Positions 39,670-48,829 of a stretch of 64,000 bases of DNA are shown piece after piece. Numbering within the stretch: position 1 is the first letter of the stretch; every line of letters starts with the position of its first letter. A program made the position numbers and the translations under genes. A model generated the notes under the pieces. The model did no database searches. It was not told the origin of the DNA and saw only the letters and a program-made list of their open reading frames with translations. The stretch covers positions 62,001 through 126,000 of the forward strand of contig QPMI01000038.1 in assembly GCA_004431415.1 (NCBI GenBank), written 5' to 3'. Source of the stretch: Cyanophora paradoxa (taxonomy: Eukaryota > Glaucocystophyceae > Cyanophorales > Cyanophoraceae).

Positions 39670-40305
39670 AAAAGCGCTTGGGACTTTACTCGTGGGGGAG
39701 AAGCGAGAGAGGGGTACCGGTCTCGTCGCGCACGATTGTGAGTAGCATCTATAGGTTGTCGCGCTGCGATCGGAGAACTAGCTAGAGCGCGCGATCCATC
39801 TAGCTAGAGACTTTAACACCGCCGGCTACCTCGGCGGTGCTCGGTTTGAGTGTTCAGTACGCGACCATCGGCAGCCATCGATCTCAAGAGCACCGATTTG
39901 GCAGTCGTACTTCGGTTGTGACTTAGTTGAAATCAATGCTTATCGCATTCGAAGCGCCGCGCCAGCCGCTGGGACGCATAATGGTCGGGCCTGGGTAAAG
40001 TTGGCCGATGTCGGGCCAACCCACAACCTCCCCTTAGAAGCTGCGGTTCGTCTCTAAACATCCTATAAGAACAATCAAACGCGTTAAGGCAGCCCGCATG
40101 CATCGCTCTCTTCACGAGTTGTGCTCGCCTCCACGCTGGACCACAGAAGCAACCGGCCATGAACCGGGCCATCGGAGCTCAACGGATCCCGCGCACTTAT
40201 GCCTATCTAAGCACATTTAGCACGGCAGCAGTGCTCCCCTGCACGGCTTTCCTAGGTGGGGTAAAGACGGGTGTGGTAAAGTCAGCCCTAAGTGAGTGAA
40301 GTTGC
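39670..40305. other. Unique spacer between satellite 3 and virus 2
   Basis: Medium GC, contains a hairpin ACCGCC...GGCGGT at 39,818-39,838. No repeat, RNA gene or open frame with support was found. Confidence 0.45.
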
Positions 40306-40327
40306 AAGTTTACCATATGGTAAACTT
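40306..40327. repeat. 22-bp perfect palindrome at fibre gene end
   Basis: Perfect inverted repeat centred on CCATATGG (arms AAGTTTACCAT). It spans the stop codon of the fibre gene and the apparent viral boundary. Could be a transcript-end hairpin or a remnant of an integration end. Confidence 0.7.
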
Positions 40328-41938
40328 AATTCCTGGCTCCCAGTGTCTCATAGCTGAATTTGCAAGTGTCCCATTCACATGTACATAGTGTTCATTCAAA
40401 AAGATTCTTTCTGGGACATTACAAGTCTGATAAAGAGAAACCCCCAAGTTATCAAGAGGCTCTACCTTTGCGAATTCTGGTTGGTCATTGATCTCATCCC
40501 AAGTATGTTCATGTTTGCTTGGTGGGAACTCAGTAGGTATCCCATCAATTTCTCCCCAATCATGCCTGTGATCCTCTGGTGGATACTTTTGAGGTTTGCC
40601 TAAGATCTCATCCCAATCATGATTGTGATCCTCTGGGGGATACTTTGCAGGTTTATTATTAATTTGTTCATAATCAGGAAAGAACTCCCAGATCTCAGGT
40701 CGAAATCCATCTGGTAACAATTCCTCATGGGGTTCATAAGGTTGCTCATAGTCAACAGCTGGTGGATCATGCCCATCTGGCAAATACTCCTCATCAGGTT
40801 CATAGTTCTGCTCATACTCAAACTCTTGTGGATCTAAGCCATCTGGCAATATTTCCTCCTCATTGGGATCAAACTGATCATATTCATATTCTTGTGGGTC
40901 AAAACCATCTGGTAAATACTCCTCCTCATCTGGAACGAATTGATATTCATCAAGCTCTAATATGTCGACTTCAGGAGGTAAATACTGCTCATCTATTTGC
41001 TTTCTTGGTTCAATTATGGAATTATTGCGAACTTGCTCCCAACTAACAATGTGCTGCCCAAAAGGAACTGTCTCATCTGCTGTGTACTCTCTGCCTGGTT
41101 GCTTTTTCGGTGTTAAATCCGGTGGATCCCATGGAAGAGGGAAGGGAACTGGGACAGGTCCATAATACTCAAAGATCTCTCTTATGGTCTTCTCACTTAC
41201 AAGCTTCTCTCCATTTGCATACACATTGCTGCCATGGATATTTCGCCATTGCCTGGTTCTTATTCCAAGGTTTTTCACATTGCTATACAAAGGCAAAAGG
41301 TGCCTATCCATTTCAACAAGATCAGGATGTAAATGGATTGCTACTGGCTGACTGGGGCTACTGTTAATGGTAATTGAGGGCTTTTTTTGATGGACATCTT
41401 TTGGAGTAAAGAACCCAAAAGGCTCATTCCTTGCAAAGTCATATGTAATATCCTTGGGGTAGACATCATTTGTGTAGGAGACCTGATTTGTATTGGCAAT
41501 GGGACCCACTTGCAATACTTGGGGGACCTCAGCTTTTGCAGTGCTGCCCTCATTGTAAATTCGCAAAGCTGTGTTCTGTTTGCCATGCTCATCTTGAACA
41601 TTGAAAATCAATCGACCACTATCGAACCTGGAAGGTATATCTGGGTGAGTGCCACTGGTTTTTAGTTTCCTAGGTCTCCTTCTTGTTGCTTTGATCTCTG
41701 CCACTTGGTTTGCTTTCACATTACCCAAGCTAAAAGCAACACTGACTTCCTCTTTATCTGGATCAGTTTGATTCACAGACAAAGCATGCTCTCTTGACTG
41801 AGTCTTGGATGAATTATCGGAACTGTGGTCAATCGAAACTGAACCCTTTACTTTAATATTATCAAAGTTCACATGCTTGGTGCTGCTTGCATTATCATCT
41901 TGAATGGTTTCTAGATTGGGTGGGTAATTGAAGCTCAT
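40310..41938 (-). CDS. Fibre/spike-like protein with HxHxW repeats (virus 2)
   Basis: 542 aa, ATG at 41,938, no signal peptide or membrane segment. Layout: disordered N-terminus with a basic RRRPRKLK patch (86-93); LGIRTRQWRNIHGSNVYANG (224-243), like 'LG...WrnIyg.nvyang' segments of phage tail fibres; a Pro-rich hinge (260-280); four acidic repeats built on EEYLPDGFDP (336-412); then three repeats of the form (Y/F)PP..H.H.W.EI...P at about 433-490. The latter pattern is common in trimeric tail-fibre shafts of phages. A host-recognition fibre on the capsid vertex is the likely role (inference). Divergent from the lipase gene with a shared 43-bp spacer; absent from virus 1. Confidence 0.7.
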   Translation of the reverse strand: MSFNYPPNLETIQDDNASSTKHVNFDNIKVKGSVSIDHSSDNSSKTQSREHALSVNQTDPDKEEVSVAFSLGNVKANQVAEIKATRRRPRKLKTSGTHPDIPSRFDSGRLIFNVQDEHGKQNTALRIYNEGSTAKAEVPQVLQVGPIANTNQVSYTNDVYPKDITYDFARNEPFGFFTPKDVHQKKPSITINSSPSQPVAIHLHPDLVEMDRHLLPLYSNVKNLGIRTRQWRNIHGSNVYANGEKLVSEKTIREIFEYYGPVPVPFPLPWDPPDLTPKKQPGREYTADETVPFGQHIVSWEQVRNNSIIEPRKQIDEQYLPPEVDILELDEYQFVPDEEEYLPDGFDPQEYEYDQFDPNEEEILPDGLDPQEFEYEQNYEPDEEYLPDGHDPPAVDYEQPYEPHEELLPDGFRPEIWEFFPDYEQINNKPAKYPPEDHNHDWDEILGKPQKYPPEDHRHDWGEIDGIPTEFPPSKHEHTWDEINDQPEFAKVEPLDNLGVSLYQTCNVPERIFLNEHYVHVNGTLANSAMRHWEPGIKFTIW

Positions 41939-41981
41939 GGCTTTTACTATATGGATTTATAAAATTCCTGATTAGTAAAAG
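41939..41981. promoter_or_regulatory. Divergent promoter, fibre and lipase genes
   Basis: 43-bp spacer with a mirror pair CTTTTACTA (41,941-41,949) and TAGTAAAAG (41,973-41,981), so that each gene has TAGTAAAAG at its ATG. A TTTATAAAATTCC box lies between. This matches the late-type signal before other virion genes. Confidence 0.6.
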
Positions 41982-43538
41982 ATGCCTCTCAAGGTTTGTT
42001 TAAGTCTTTCTGGCGGGGGTGCAAGGGGCATTATCATAACCAGGCTGCTCAAAGAAATCGAAAATCGAACTGGCAGGAGAATAATCGATCTTGTGGATCT
42101 TGTGAGTGGAACTTCCACTGGTGGGATCATTGCAATAGGTTTGAATATCAGGCATCCTGATAAACCAGGTGAACCTAAACTGACAGCAAACGATTTACAC
42201 AATATTTACCTAACTCAACTGCCCTTGATTTTCGCAAATCCTCGAAATATAATCGAAAATGCCCTATTTAACACAAAGTATGATGTCGGACCCTTGGAGA
42301 CTGCAATCAATTCAGTTACTGGTGAATCACTAATACAGGATTCCTTAAAGGACATTGTGATTACATCCTTTGATACTCAGAATATGAAACCAATATTTAT
42401 CACAAATGACAACAATTACAACTTTATGCCTTGTAAGATTGCTGCTAGGGCTACTTCTGCTGCTCCTACATATTTCTCTCCTGTAAGCATTGTTGATTTC
42501 AATCGGGGGGTATTTGTCTGTCTAATTGATGGTGCGATTTCTGGAAACAATAATCCCAGTGTGTGTGGTTACAGCCATGCAAAGAAGATTTACAGTGATG
42601 ATGATGATATTATAGTAATAAGTATCTCTTGTGGTGAGGTGGACCCACATTTAGAGTCTGATTATGTGGGTTATGCTTATGAGACTGTAAACAGCTGGGG
42701 CATTCTCTCATGGATTGCCTCAACAGATGGAAGCCCATTGATTAACATGCTCATGGCTGCAAGTGAGCTTTCTGCCCTTGATAAGATGGAGGAGTTGTTA
42801 CCCTACAACTATGATCAAGATTATGGGAGATACTATAGGCTATCAGTCCCACTTCCAAATCATATAGTAAGCTCCCTTGATGACACTTCTAAGATCCCAG
42901 ATATGCTAGCATTCACTGAAACATACATTGCAGCAAACAATGATATGATTAATAAGCTTTGCAGCCTACTAGTAGCAAACTATGAACTAAAGAACCCTAC
43001 AAAGGCTTACATCTCATCCACTCTCACAGAGTCACCTCCTTTAGATGCTAATTGGTATCAGCTTGCAGATGATGCCTTTACTGCCTCATCCTCTGTGACA
43101 GGTAAAGAGCCTTTCATGGCAAGACCTTCAGCATTTGGCTGGGAAGCTGGAGCCTATGCTCCTGAACAAATATGGGAAACTCCCACTGAATACCTTCAAG
43201 TTGCTTTTCCATATACTTTTGAACTCTCATCTGTGATTGCCTATGGATCAGGGGAAACAAATGCTTTTATTAAGACTTTCAATGTGGCAACATCCACTGA
43301 TGGGATCAACTGGTCTTTTATTCGATCAGATGGGCAAAACAAAATATATGTCTGTGAGAACATTAACAATGCTCACAACTCTGGTGATGTGGCTCTATTG
43401 AGTGGATTTCCTCTCAGCATCAAGGATGCTTTTTACATAGGTTATTCTCTCAGAATCAAATATATTCGCATTTATCCCCTTGTGTATGTGAATGCTCCCA
43501 CAATGAGAGTTGACTTTACAGGTGCCTTTATTCGATAA
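41982..43538 (+). CDS. Patatin-like phospholipase with C-terminal discoidin-type domain (virus 2)
   Basis: 518 aa, ATG at 41,982. Patatin fold at residues 5-330: oxyanion loop GGGARG (11-16), nucleophile elbow GTSTG (Ser45) and DGA (Asp183) form the Ser-Asp dyad, all present, so a lipid acyl hydrolase (phospholipase A) is expected. Residues about 350-518 look like an F5/8 type C (discoidin) beta-sandwich: YLQVAFPYTFELSSVIAYGS, FNVATSTDGINWSFI, and the end YIRIYPLVYVNAPTMRVDF. Such domains bind glycans or lipid head groups. No signal peptide. The last 11 bp overlap the converging 310-aa capsid gene. A role in membrane breach or release at infection is inference, by analogy with virion phospholipases. 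Confidence 0.85.
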   Translation: MPLKVCLSLSGGGARGIIITRLLKEIENRTGRRIIDLVDLVSGTSTGGIIAIGLNIRHPDKPGEPKLTANDLHNIYLTQLPLIFANPRNIIENALFNTKYDVGPLETAINSVTGESLIQDSLKDIVITSFDTQNMKPIFITNDNNYNFMPCKIAARATSAAPTYFSPVSIVDFNRGVFVCLIDGAISGNNNPSVCGYSHAKKIYSDDDDIIVISISCGEVDPHLESDYVGYAYETVNSWGILSWIASTDGSPLINMLMAASELSALDKMEELLPYNYDQDYGRYYRLSVPLPNHIVSSLDDTSKIPDMLAFTETYIAANNDMINKLCSLLVANYELKNPTKAYISSTLTESPPLDANWYQLADDAFTASSSVTGKEPFMARPSAFGWEAGAYAPEQIWETPTEYLQVAFPYTFELSSVIAYGSGETNAFIKTFNVATSTDGINWSFIRSDGQNKIYVCENINNAHNSGDVALLSGFPLSIKDAFYIGYSLRIKYIRIYPLVYVNAPTMRVDFTGAFIR

Positions 43539-44460
43539 ACTCCAACTGAAACGAATTATCGATTCCATTCATATCAATCAGTTCACCAAAGTAATCTTTA
43601 AACTCAACTGTGAGTTCCCTTATCACCAGGTTTCTGTCATTGATTTGAATAAATTCTGCATGTTCACCACTATGGTAAACATAGCCACCTATATCTTTAC
43701 TCAATTGCAATCGTAGGATAGCTCCCTGGTTGTGTGGTTGCGATTTCGGGATTATATTGTGTCTACTTGCAAAGGGGGCAAGCTCTTTAATATGCATGTA
43801 CAGATACTGCTCAGCATTCATATCAGACATCTTCCTGCTGTCAAAATAATACTGCAAGGGCTTTGAGGAGAGTCTGGGTCCTGAGAAGGTGATTCCCCAT
43901 GCTGGGTGGTCAGGTGTAATAGGTTTGCCATCATACTTCAAAAGGTTCTCAGGTCGATATGGAGATCCACCAACAAGAGGAGTGCTATAATACCCAGTGG
44001 TGTATTCAGTAGAACTTACACCCAAAAGCTTCCCTATTCGCTTGTTGCTTGCAATAAAACGGAACTCATGATTACTGTAAAACTCCACTTTATAGGTTGT
44101 TGGGTTGTAGAATATCTTGAACTCAAAAGCTACTGTTTTGCCTGCAATTGTTTGGAAGCTTGAATAGTTCAGCCCATAATTATAAGGGTGTGTGACCCCA
44201 AAATGACCCTGGTTAATGTAGCCACTGGGAAGGGGATACACTTGTTGTGTGATCACTTGGTTATATGAACCATCTTGGTAATTAAACTGAACTGTTAGAT
44301 GATCAGTTCCCACACTGTTATAGATACTGTTTGGAATCTCTGCATATAGAACCCTGCATTCCCTTGGTCTCTCTACTGGAGTTGTGAGGGTGACCCTGTA
44401 AGAGTTTTCAGATTCCCCTTGGCTTCTATCCCTGCTATCAATATTAACAAGTCGATTCAT
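43528..44460 (-). CDS. Penton-like minor capsid protein, 310 aa (virus 2)
   Basis: ATG at 44,460, same length as in virus 1. Starts MNRLVNIDSRDRSQGE and has SYRVTLTTPVERPRECRVLY, AEIPNSIYNS, QLSKDIGGYVYHSGEHAEF and the end NSFQLEFIE. The core is well conserved; surface-like stretches (for example TTGYYSTPLVGGSPYRPEN) differ from virus 1. Beta-rich, no membrane segment. Likely vertex or cementing protein. Transcribed away from the 336-aa gene across a 29-bp spacer, and its stop region overlaps the end of the lipase gene. Confidence 0.8.
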   Translation of the reverse strand: MNRLVNIDSRDRSQGESENSYRVTLTTPVERPRECRVLYAEIPNSIYNSVGTDHLTVQFNYQDGSYNQVITQQVYPLPSGYINQGHFGVTHPYNYGLNYSSFQTIAGKTVAFEFKIFYNPTTYKVEFYSNHEFRFIASNKRIGKLLGVSSTEYTTGYYSTPLVGGSPYRPENLLKYDGKPITPDHPAWGITFSGPRLSSKPLQYYFDSRKMSDMNAEQYLYMHIKELAPFASRHNIIPKSQPHNQGAILRLQLSKDIGGYVYHSGEHAEFIQINDRNLVIRELTVEFKDYFGELIDMNGIDNSFQLEFIE

Positions 44461-44489
44461 TTTAATATATAAATATAGATAAAAGAAGA
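44461..44489. promoter_or_regulatory. Divergent 29-bp promoter between minor capsid genes (virus 2)
   Basis: TTTAATATATAAATATAGAT then AAAAGAAGA; differs at only a few positions from the same spacer in virus 1. Confidence 0.6.
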
Positions 44490-45499
44490 ATGCCTGTGGA
44501 TTACATCGAGGTTAGCTCATTTAATACAATCTCTGGTGATGGTCCCACATCAAGCTTTGTGGCTCGACTCCCCAGTACTTATGAGAATGTGAGGGCTGTG
44601 AGACTGGTCTCAGCAGAATTTTATAACAGCATCCCTATGGTGAGTGGTGAAACCAAAGCAGGAGATATAACAGTTGACAACACTTTTAGTATTTATTATT
44701 CTGAAGAGCTTGCGGGAGCTGGAATTACAGGAATTCCAACAACTCGCCCAGCTTCTGATTTTGAACAATGGAAACAATTCATTGTAAATCGCGAAACCCC
44801 CATTCAAAACCACCAACAGCTGGTGAATGTTATAAATGAAAAGTTTAATGACAGAAATCCTAAACCATCTGTTCGCTGCAAATGGGATGAGTCACTGAAA
44901 CGAATTATATTCCATTCCGAAAAAAGTTTTACCTGGCTTTCTCACTTGCTGTAGACCCAAACCTGAAAACAATCCAAAAGCTGTTAAGCTCAGCTCGACT
45001 TTTTGGTCTTGATCCTGGAAGATATGGGAATTCCCCAATCAAATCCCAAGTTTATGATGCTCTCACTGATAGTATCTTTACTGGAACTCGAGTAAACGGT
45101 ATTATATCTTCATTTGAGCCTGAAATGACCAGGGACAGTGTTTTGTTTGTGAGAGTAAAGGAGCTGGGTGATCTGGTGCAATGTGGGGATGGTCTTCTGA
45201 CTGGTTACTTCCATAAAATAGTGGTCCCTGACAAAGATTATGGTGAGCATGTAGTTTACAATTCGACAGAGGCTCATCCACTTTACAAATACTATAATAA
45301 GAAGGTTGGATTATCCACTTTCTCGGTTGATATTGTTAATGCTGTAAATGAACCAATTGATTTTGAGGGTCAACCTGTTCATCTGACCTTTGAAATTCGC
45401 TATGGTGATGAGCCAGCTGGGGACCCAGTTTATGAATACTATAAGATGAGAATGTCGCAGCTTCACCCTTCCTATCCAGTTATTACAAACTTCGCATAA
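44490..45499 (+). pseudogene. Penton-like minor capsid protein, 336-aa type, frameshifted (virus 2)
   Basis: ATG at 44,490 (MPVDYIEVSSFNTISGD, as in virus 1). One base is missing near 44,925-44,935, at a run of six A followed by GTTTT, where virus 1 continues in frame; downstream the frame resumes (VLFVRVKELGDLVQCGDG...) and ends at TAA 45,497. All other regions are conserved with virus 1, so the gene is either a very recent pseudogene or the indel is a sequencing error. Role as for the virus 1 copy: minor capsid, possibly penton. Confidence 0.8.
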
Positions 45500-45502
45500 A
45501 TT

Positions 45503-45552
45503 AAGGATCATTGGTGAATTTTTTATGTTGCATTATAATAAAAGAGATAATC
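45503..45552 (+). promoter_or_regulatory. Identical 50-nt MCP leader/promoter (virus 2)
   Basis: Identical in all 50 bases to 20,377-20,426 of virus 1. Contains TTATAATAAAAGAGATAATC ending at the MCP ATG. Confidence 0.7.
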
Positions 45553-46923
45553 ATGGATATTACTTCGACCCTCAAACGTCTTTCTCTGAAAGAAGCTCTA
45601 ACAACCCCAGAGGAGGCGAAAGCCTTTTTCCTGGATAACTCCCTTATGCTTGGTCTCGAATCCAAGTCAAAGCCAGTTCTAGTTGTTGTGAATCCCAGCA
45701 ATACTTTCACAAATAATGTAGGAAATCGCATTTCCTTCAAGCTACCTCGCTACAATTTCTGTGGAAAACTCGAACTTGCTTTCGACCTTCCAGCTATCAC
45801 TTTTGCTGGCGATACTGACCTTGTTCGCAATGGATACACTCGCCCAGTTGGTGCTTTAGTTCAGCGACTTGAAATTACCTATGGATCTTACACCTACCAT
45901 ATCCCCTCTGATTTCCTTGCTCATTTCCCCCTGGTCTATTATTCGGAAGATCAACTAGCTAAAAAGAAGCGATCAATGGGCATGGTTCATGGCATCCCTG
46001 CTCATGGAACCAACCGACTTGGTGGCTCATTTTTCGTTGAAATCCCTGTGCCTTGGCTAAATCACTACCTTCCCCTTGGTGCTTTATCTGGTGAAATGGT
46101 TGTTACTGTTTGGTTTAAGGATGTTGGAAAAGGCTATGTTGAAACATCCTATGGTGGTCGTGGTCTTACTGTTGCAGCAGCTGATATAGATTATTCTAAA
46201 GATGATGGTCTTGGAACTGCCCCTGCTGAAACTGTTCTGGCAAATGTTGGACAAAACATCACAGACTTTACTCTTGGTGCAACAACTCCTGAAATTTCAA
46301 TTACTTCTCCTCGCCTTTACATGCATGCTATTAATGTTTCTGATGAGCTTTTCGCTACTGTAATTGAAAAAGTTAAGACTACTGGCATGGCTATTCCCTC
46401 CCTTGATATTGGATTTGTTGATGCTATTGCTTTCCCTGCTAAGGGCAATGCCCAACCCAATCGAATCAACCTCTCACAAATCTCTGGTCTTGTATATGCT
46501 CTGCTTGTTTCAGTTCGTGATAATGCAACTGTTGACAAATCCACAGGCTCCCACAGTGTTCTTAAGACCTATGCCAACTCCAAAGACATCACATTCACAA
46601 CTGAAATAAATGGTCAGCGACTTTTTGCCACTGAGCCAATTTCCCTTCTCAAAGGAGCTGAGCTAATTGCTGATGCCTTCAAATGCTCTAACATGGATAA
46701 GGTTGCTGATCGCTATGTCCTTTCAGGACTCCCATTCTGCCTTGATGGAGAAAAGGCAATTCGAAATATTGCCCAGTCTGGTTATGTTGATTTAACAAAT
46801 TCCTCATCTTCATTCCTCACCCTCTACATGCCTTCAGATAAGGTAATCGATGTTAATGTTCGCGCTCTCATGCATAGTTTCATAATTTTGGACAAAGATG
46901 GTCTCCGAAGAATTAATTTATAG
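45553..46923 (+). CDS. Major capsid protein, double jelly roll (virus 2)
   Basis: 456 aa from the ATG at 45,553 (MDITSTLKRLSLKEA). It has the same length and landmarks as virus 1: ISFKLPRYNFCGKLELAFDL, IPVPWLNHYLPLGALSG followed by VVTVWFK, and the end SFIILDKDGLRRINL. Differences cluster in loops such as GRGLTVAAADIDYSKDDG, as expected for surface loops of the capsomer. Uninterrupted frame. It follows the 336-aa gene after 53 bp and precedes the ATPase by about 65 bp, with the AT-rich signal in each gap. Confidence 0.9.
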   Translation: MDITSTLKRLSLKEALTTPEEAKAFFLDNSLMLGLESKSKPVLVVVNPSNTFTNNVGNRISFKLPRYNFCGKLELAFDLPAITFAGDTDLVRNGYTRPVGALVQRLEITYGSYTYHIPSDFLAHFPLVYYSEDQLAKKKRSMGMVHGIPAHGTNRLGGSFFVEIPVPWLNHYLPLGALSGEMVVTVWFKDVGKGYVETSYGGRGLTVAAADIDYSKDDGLGTAPAETVLANVGQNITDFTLGATTPEISITSPRLYMHAINVSDELFATVIEKVKTTGMAIPSLDIGFVDAIAFPAKGNAQPNRINLSQISGLVYALLVSVRDNATVDKSTGSHSVLKTYANSKDITFTTEINGQRLFATEPISLLKGAELIADAFKCSNMDKVADRYVLSGLPFCLDGEKAIRNIAQSGYVDLTNSSSSFLTLYMPSDKVIDVNVRALMHSFIILDKDGLRRINL

Positions 46924-46988
46924 ATTGTTACGATATTCAGTCTCTCTGCATTATTTTTATCTGTATTTATTTAGAAAGATATACAACA

Positions 46989-47771
46989 ATGACTGATTTG
47001 GATGAATTTGTGGCTGGTGAAATGATAGAACCACCATTTCGAGTCCTAGCCATTGGCAAATCTGCTACTGGTAAATCAGAAGCTGTAAAGTATTGGTTAA
47101 AGCAGTTGCATGATGCCAAAAAGATTGATGTTGTATTGGTTGTGAGTGGAACCAGCTTCAATCATTTCTGGGATAAAGTGGCAACACTGCAACTGGGAAA
47201 ATGGGATGCCCCTTACATTGCTAAATTGCTAGATGAGAGGCAAGAGAAAATAGAAAATGGTGAACCTGTTAACCAGTTATGTGTAGTTTTAGATGATTTA
47301 ATCGATAATGAGATAGTAGATTTGACCAGGGATAAAAGAATCGGATCTCTGTATTCCAGAGGTCGCCATTCGAAAATATCCATTATCTGCATCACACAAA
47401 AGCTAAGAAAAGTCTCTTCGACTATTCGAGTCAATTCTGACTATGCTATGTTTCTCAGTGCTGCTAATCGCAAAGAACTTGAAGCCATAGAGGAAGAATA
47501 CAATATAATGCGAAATAAAGAGGATTTCTACAAGATGTTTGAAGAGTATGTTCACTCCTATCAGTATATCATTTGGTCCTCTGCAAATTACTCAGTTAAA
47601 TACTATGTAGATAAAGCTGAGCTTGTGAAAGATTTCCCATTTCCTCGCTTCCACAGGAAGCCAAAAAAGAAAGAAGATGAACTGAAACCACCAGAGAAAG
47701 AGGAAGCCCCTAAAGAAGTGAAAAGCCAAATCCATAGCAATAAATTGATGAGATATAAACGCGGTTTATAA
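46989..47771 (+). CDS. Genome-packaging ATPase, A32/FtsK-HerA type (virus 2)
   Basis: 260 aa, ATG at 46,989. Walker A GKSATGKS (23-30), Walker B LCVVLDDLID (about 97-106), then SIICITQKLRKVSS. Same length as virus 1 and conserved over its whole length, including IRVNSDYAMFLSAANRKELE. The C-terminus is Lys/Glu/Pro-rich and ends SNKLMRYKRGL in both. It drives DNA into preformed capsids. In frame, no lesion. Confidence 0.92.
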   Translation: MTDLDEFVAGEMIEPPFRVLAIGKSATGKSEAVKYWLKQLHDAKKIDVVLVVSGTSFNHFWDKVATLQLGKWDAPYIAKLLDERQEKIENGEPVNQLCVVLDDLIDNEIVDLTRDKRIGSLYSRGRHSKISIICITQKLRKVSSTIRVNSDYAMFLSAANRKELEAIEEEYNIMRNKEDFYKMFEEYVHSYQYIIWSSANYSVKYYVDKAELVKDFPFPRFHRKPKKKEDELKPPEKEEAPKEVKSQIHSNKLMRYKRGL

Positions 47772-47799
47772 AATTATCTCTCATTCTAATAAAGATACA

Positions 47800-48534
47800 A
47801 TGCCTCCCAAACGAAAGATAGGGATTCCAGCTGGGGCTGTTGGCTATTCAGGTGGTGGAAACAATGGATCCATTAACACTGAACCACTGAAGTTCAATGG
47901 TATGAATGAGGTGAAGCCCTCACAGCAAGAAGAGGACCCTCTTAATGCTGCCTATGAGGAATCAGTCGATGACAAAGCCCCACAGGCTTCAACCAGTGAC
48001 CAACTCAACATTTCACCAGAAGCCTCAAAAATGAAAGCTGTTGCTGAGGGTGCCAGGCGAATTATTGGTGCTGCTGATGATAAAGGTTTAGGCTTGCAAG
48101 ATCTGTCATTGGCTCGCAAAGGTGAAGGTCTAAGTAAAGAATCAGACAAGGTTATTCAGTCTATGGCTGGTGAAGTCACATACAAGACTGCTCCCACTCA
48201 GAATGTTCATCGAATCCCCAAAGCTCAATGGGATGAGATGACTGCTAAACTCAAAGATCTGGAAGCCAAATCAAGTGCCTTGGAGCAGTATGTTACTGAG
48301 AAGAAAGAGAGAGCCAAGTTAAAGGAGATGCTTCGAAAGGAAGTTTATAAAATGGGCATTACTGGTGTCCCAGATAAACAGTTTATTGCTAAGAAAGAGA
48401 ACCAAATCGATGAGCAGGCAGTAGATGAAATGAAAACAAAGACCCAAAAGGGAACCATTGAACCTGGTGCCACCAAAGCTGAAGTAGAAAAGGGAGTTGC
48501 CCCAGCAGTATATAAAAGACGAGTTTGGCTTTAA
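47800..48534 (+). CDS. Conserved coiled-coil virion protein, 244 aa (virus 2)
   Basis: Intact. MPPKRKIGIPAGAVGYSGGG start, then a disordered region with DPLNAAYEESVDDKAP, a helix with KMKAVAEGARRIIGAADDKG, and a Lys/Glu-rich coiled coil (about 148-185, LKDLEAKSSALEQYVTEKK). Ends VYKRRVWL. Family not recognised. Position between ATPase and small genes and abundance of charged helix suggest a scaffold, core or internal virion protein (inference). The virus 1 copy is split by one missing base. Confidence 0.75.
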   Translation: MPPKRKIGIPAGAVGYSGGGNNGSINTEPLKFNGMNEVKPSQQEEDPLNAAYEESVDDKAPQASTSDQLNISPEASKMKAVAEGARRIIGAADDKGLGLQDLSLARKGEGLSKESDKVIQSMAGEVTYKTAPTQNVHRIPKAQWDEMTAKLKDLEAKSSALEQYVTEKKERAKLKEMLRKEVYKMGITGVPDKQFIAKKENQIDEQAVDEMKTKTQKGTIEPGATKAEVEKGVAPAVYKRRVWL

Positions 48535-48556
48535 TTATCTCTGTTTTATTAGAGAT

Positions 48557-48829
48557 ATGGACATAATACGAAAGTTCTTCGAGATGTTCAGTCTGCATGT
48601 GGTGAGCAATTGCCACAGTGGATGTTGTGAGACAACAGTGGAGTTTGAGATGTCAGATAATGAGGATAATGCCTCAGAAGCAAGAGAGAGAAGGAGGTCT
48701 ACAGTTTCTGTGGAGTCAATGCCAGCAGACCCCACAGAGTATACATATGAGCAACAGGAGTATCCAAGGAGAAGTTCTCTGCCAGCAGAAAACGTTTTCT
48801 CTGGGAATATAAATGGAGGATACTATTAG
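48557..48829 (+). CDS. Conserved SNCHSGCC-motif protein, 90 aa (virus 2)
   Basis: Start placed at the ATG at 48,557 (MDIIRKFFEMFSLHVVSNCH), which aligns with virus 1 and has TTTTATTAGAGAT directly before it. After the conserved N-terminus with HSGCCETTVEFEMSD the tail is Ser/Arg/Glu-rich (ERRRSTVSVES) and longer than in virus 1. The last 17 bases overlap the start of the AT-hook gene in another frame. Function unknown; a hydrophobic start plus clustered cysteines may anchor to membrane or metal. Confidence 0.75.
   Translation: MDIIRKFFEMFSLHVVSNCHSGCCETTVEFEMSDNEDNASEARERRRSTVSVESMPADPTEYTYEQQEYPRRSSLPAENVFSGNINGGYY

Noticed and set aside
39670-40305. Possible rRNA or snRNA fragment in the spacer beside virus 2
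   Set aside because: Only one small hairpin is present; I could not recognise any conserved RNA core.
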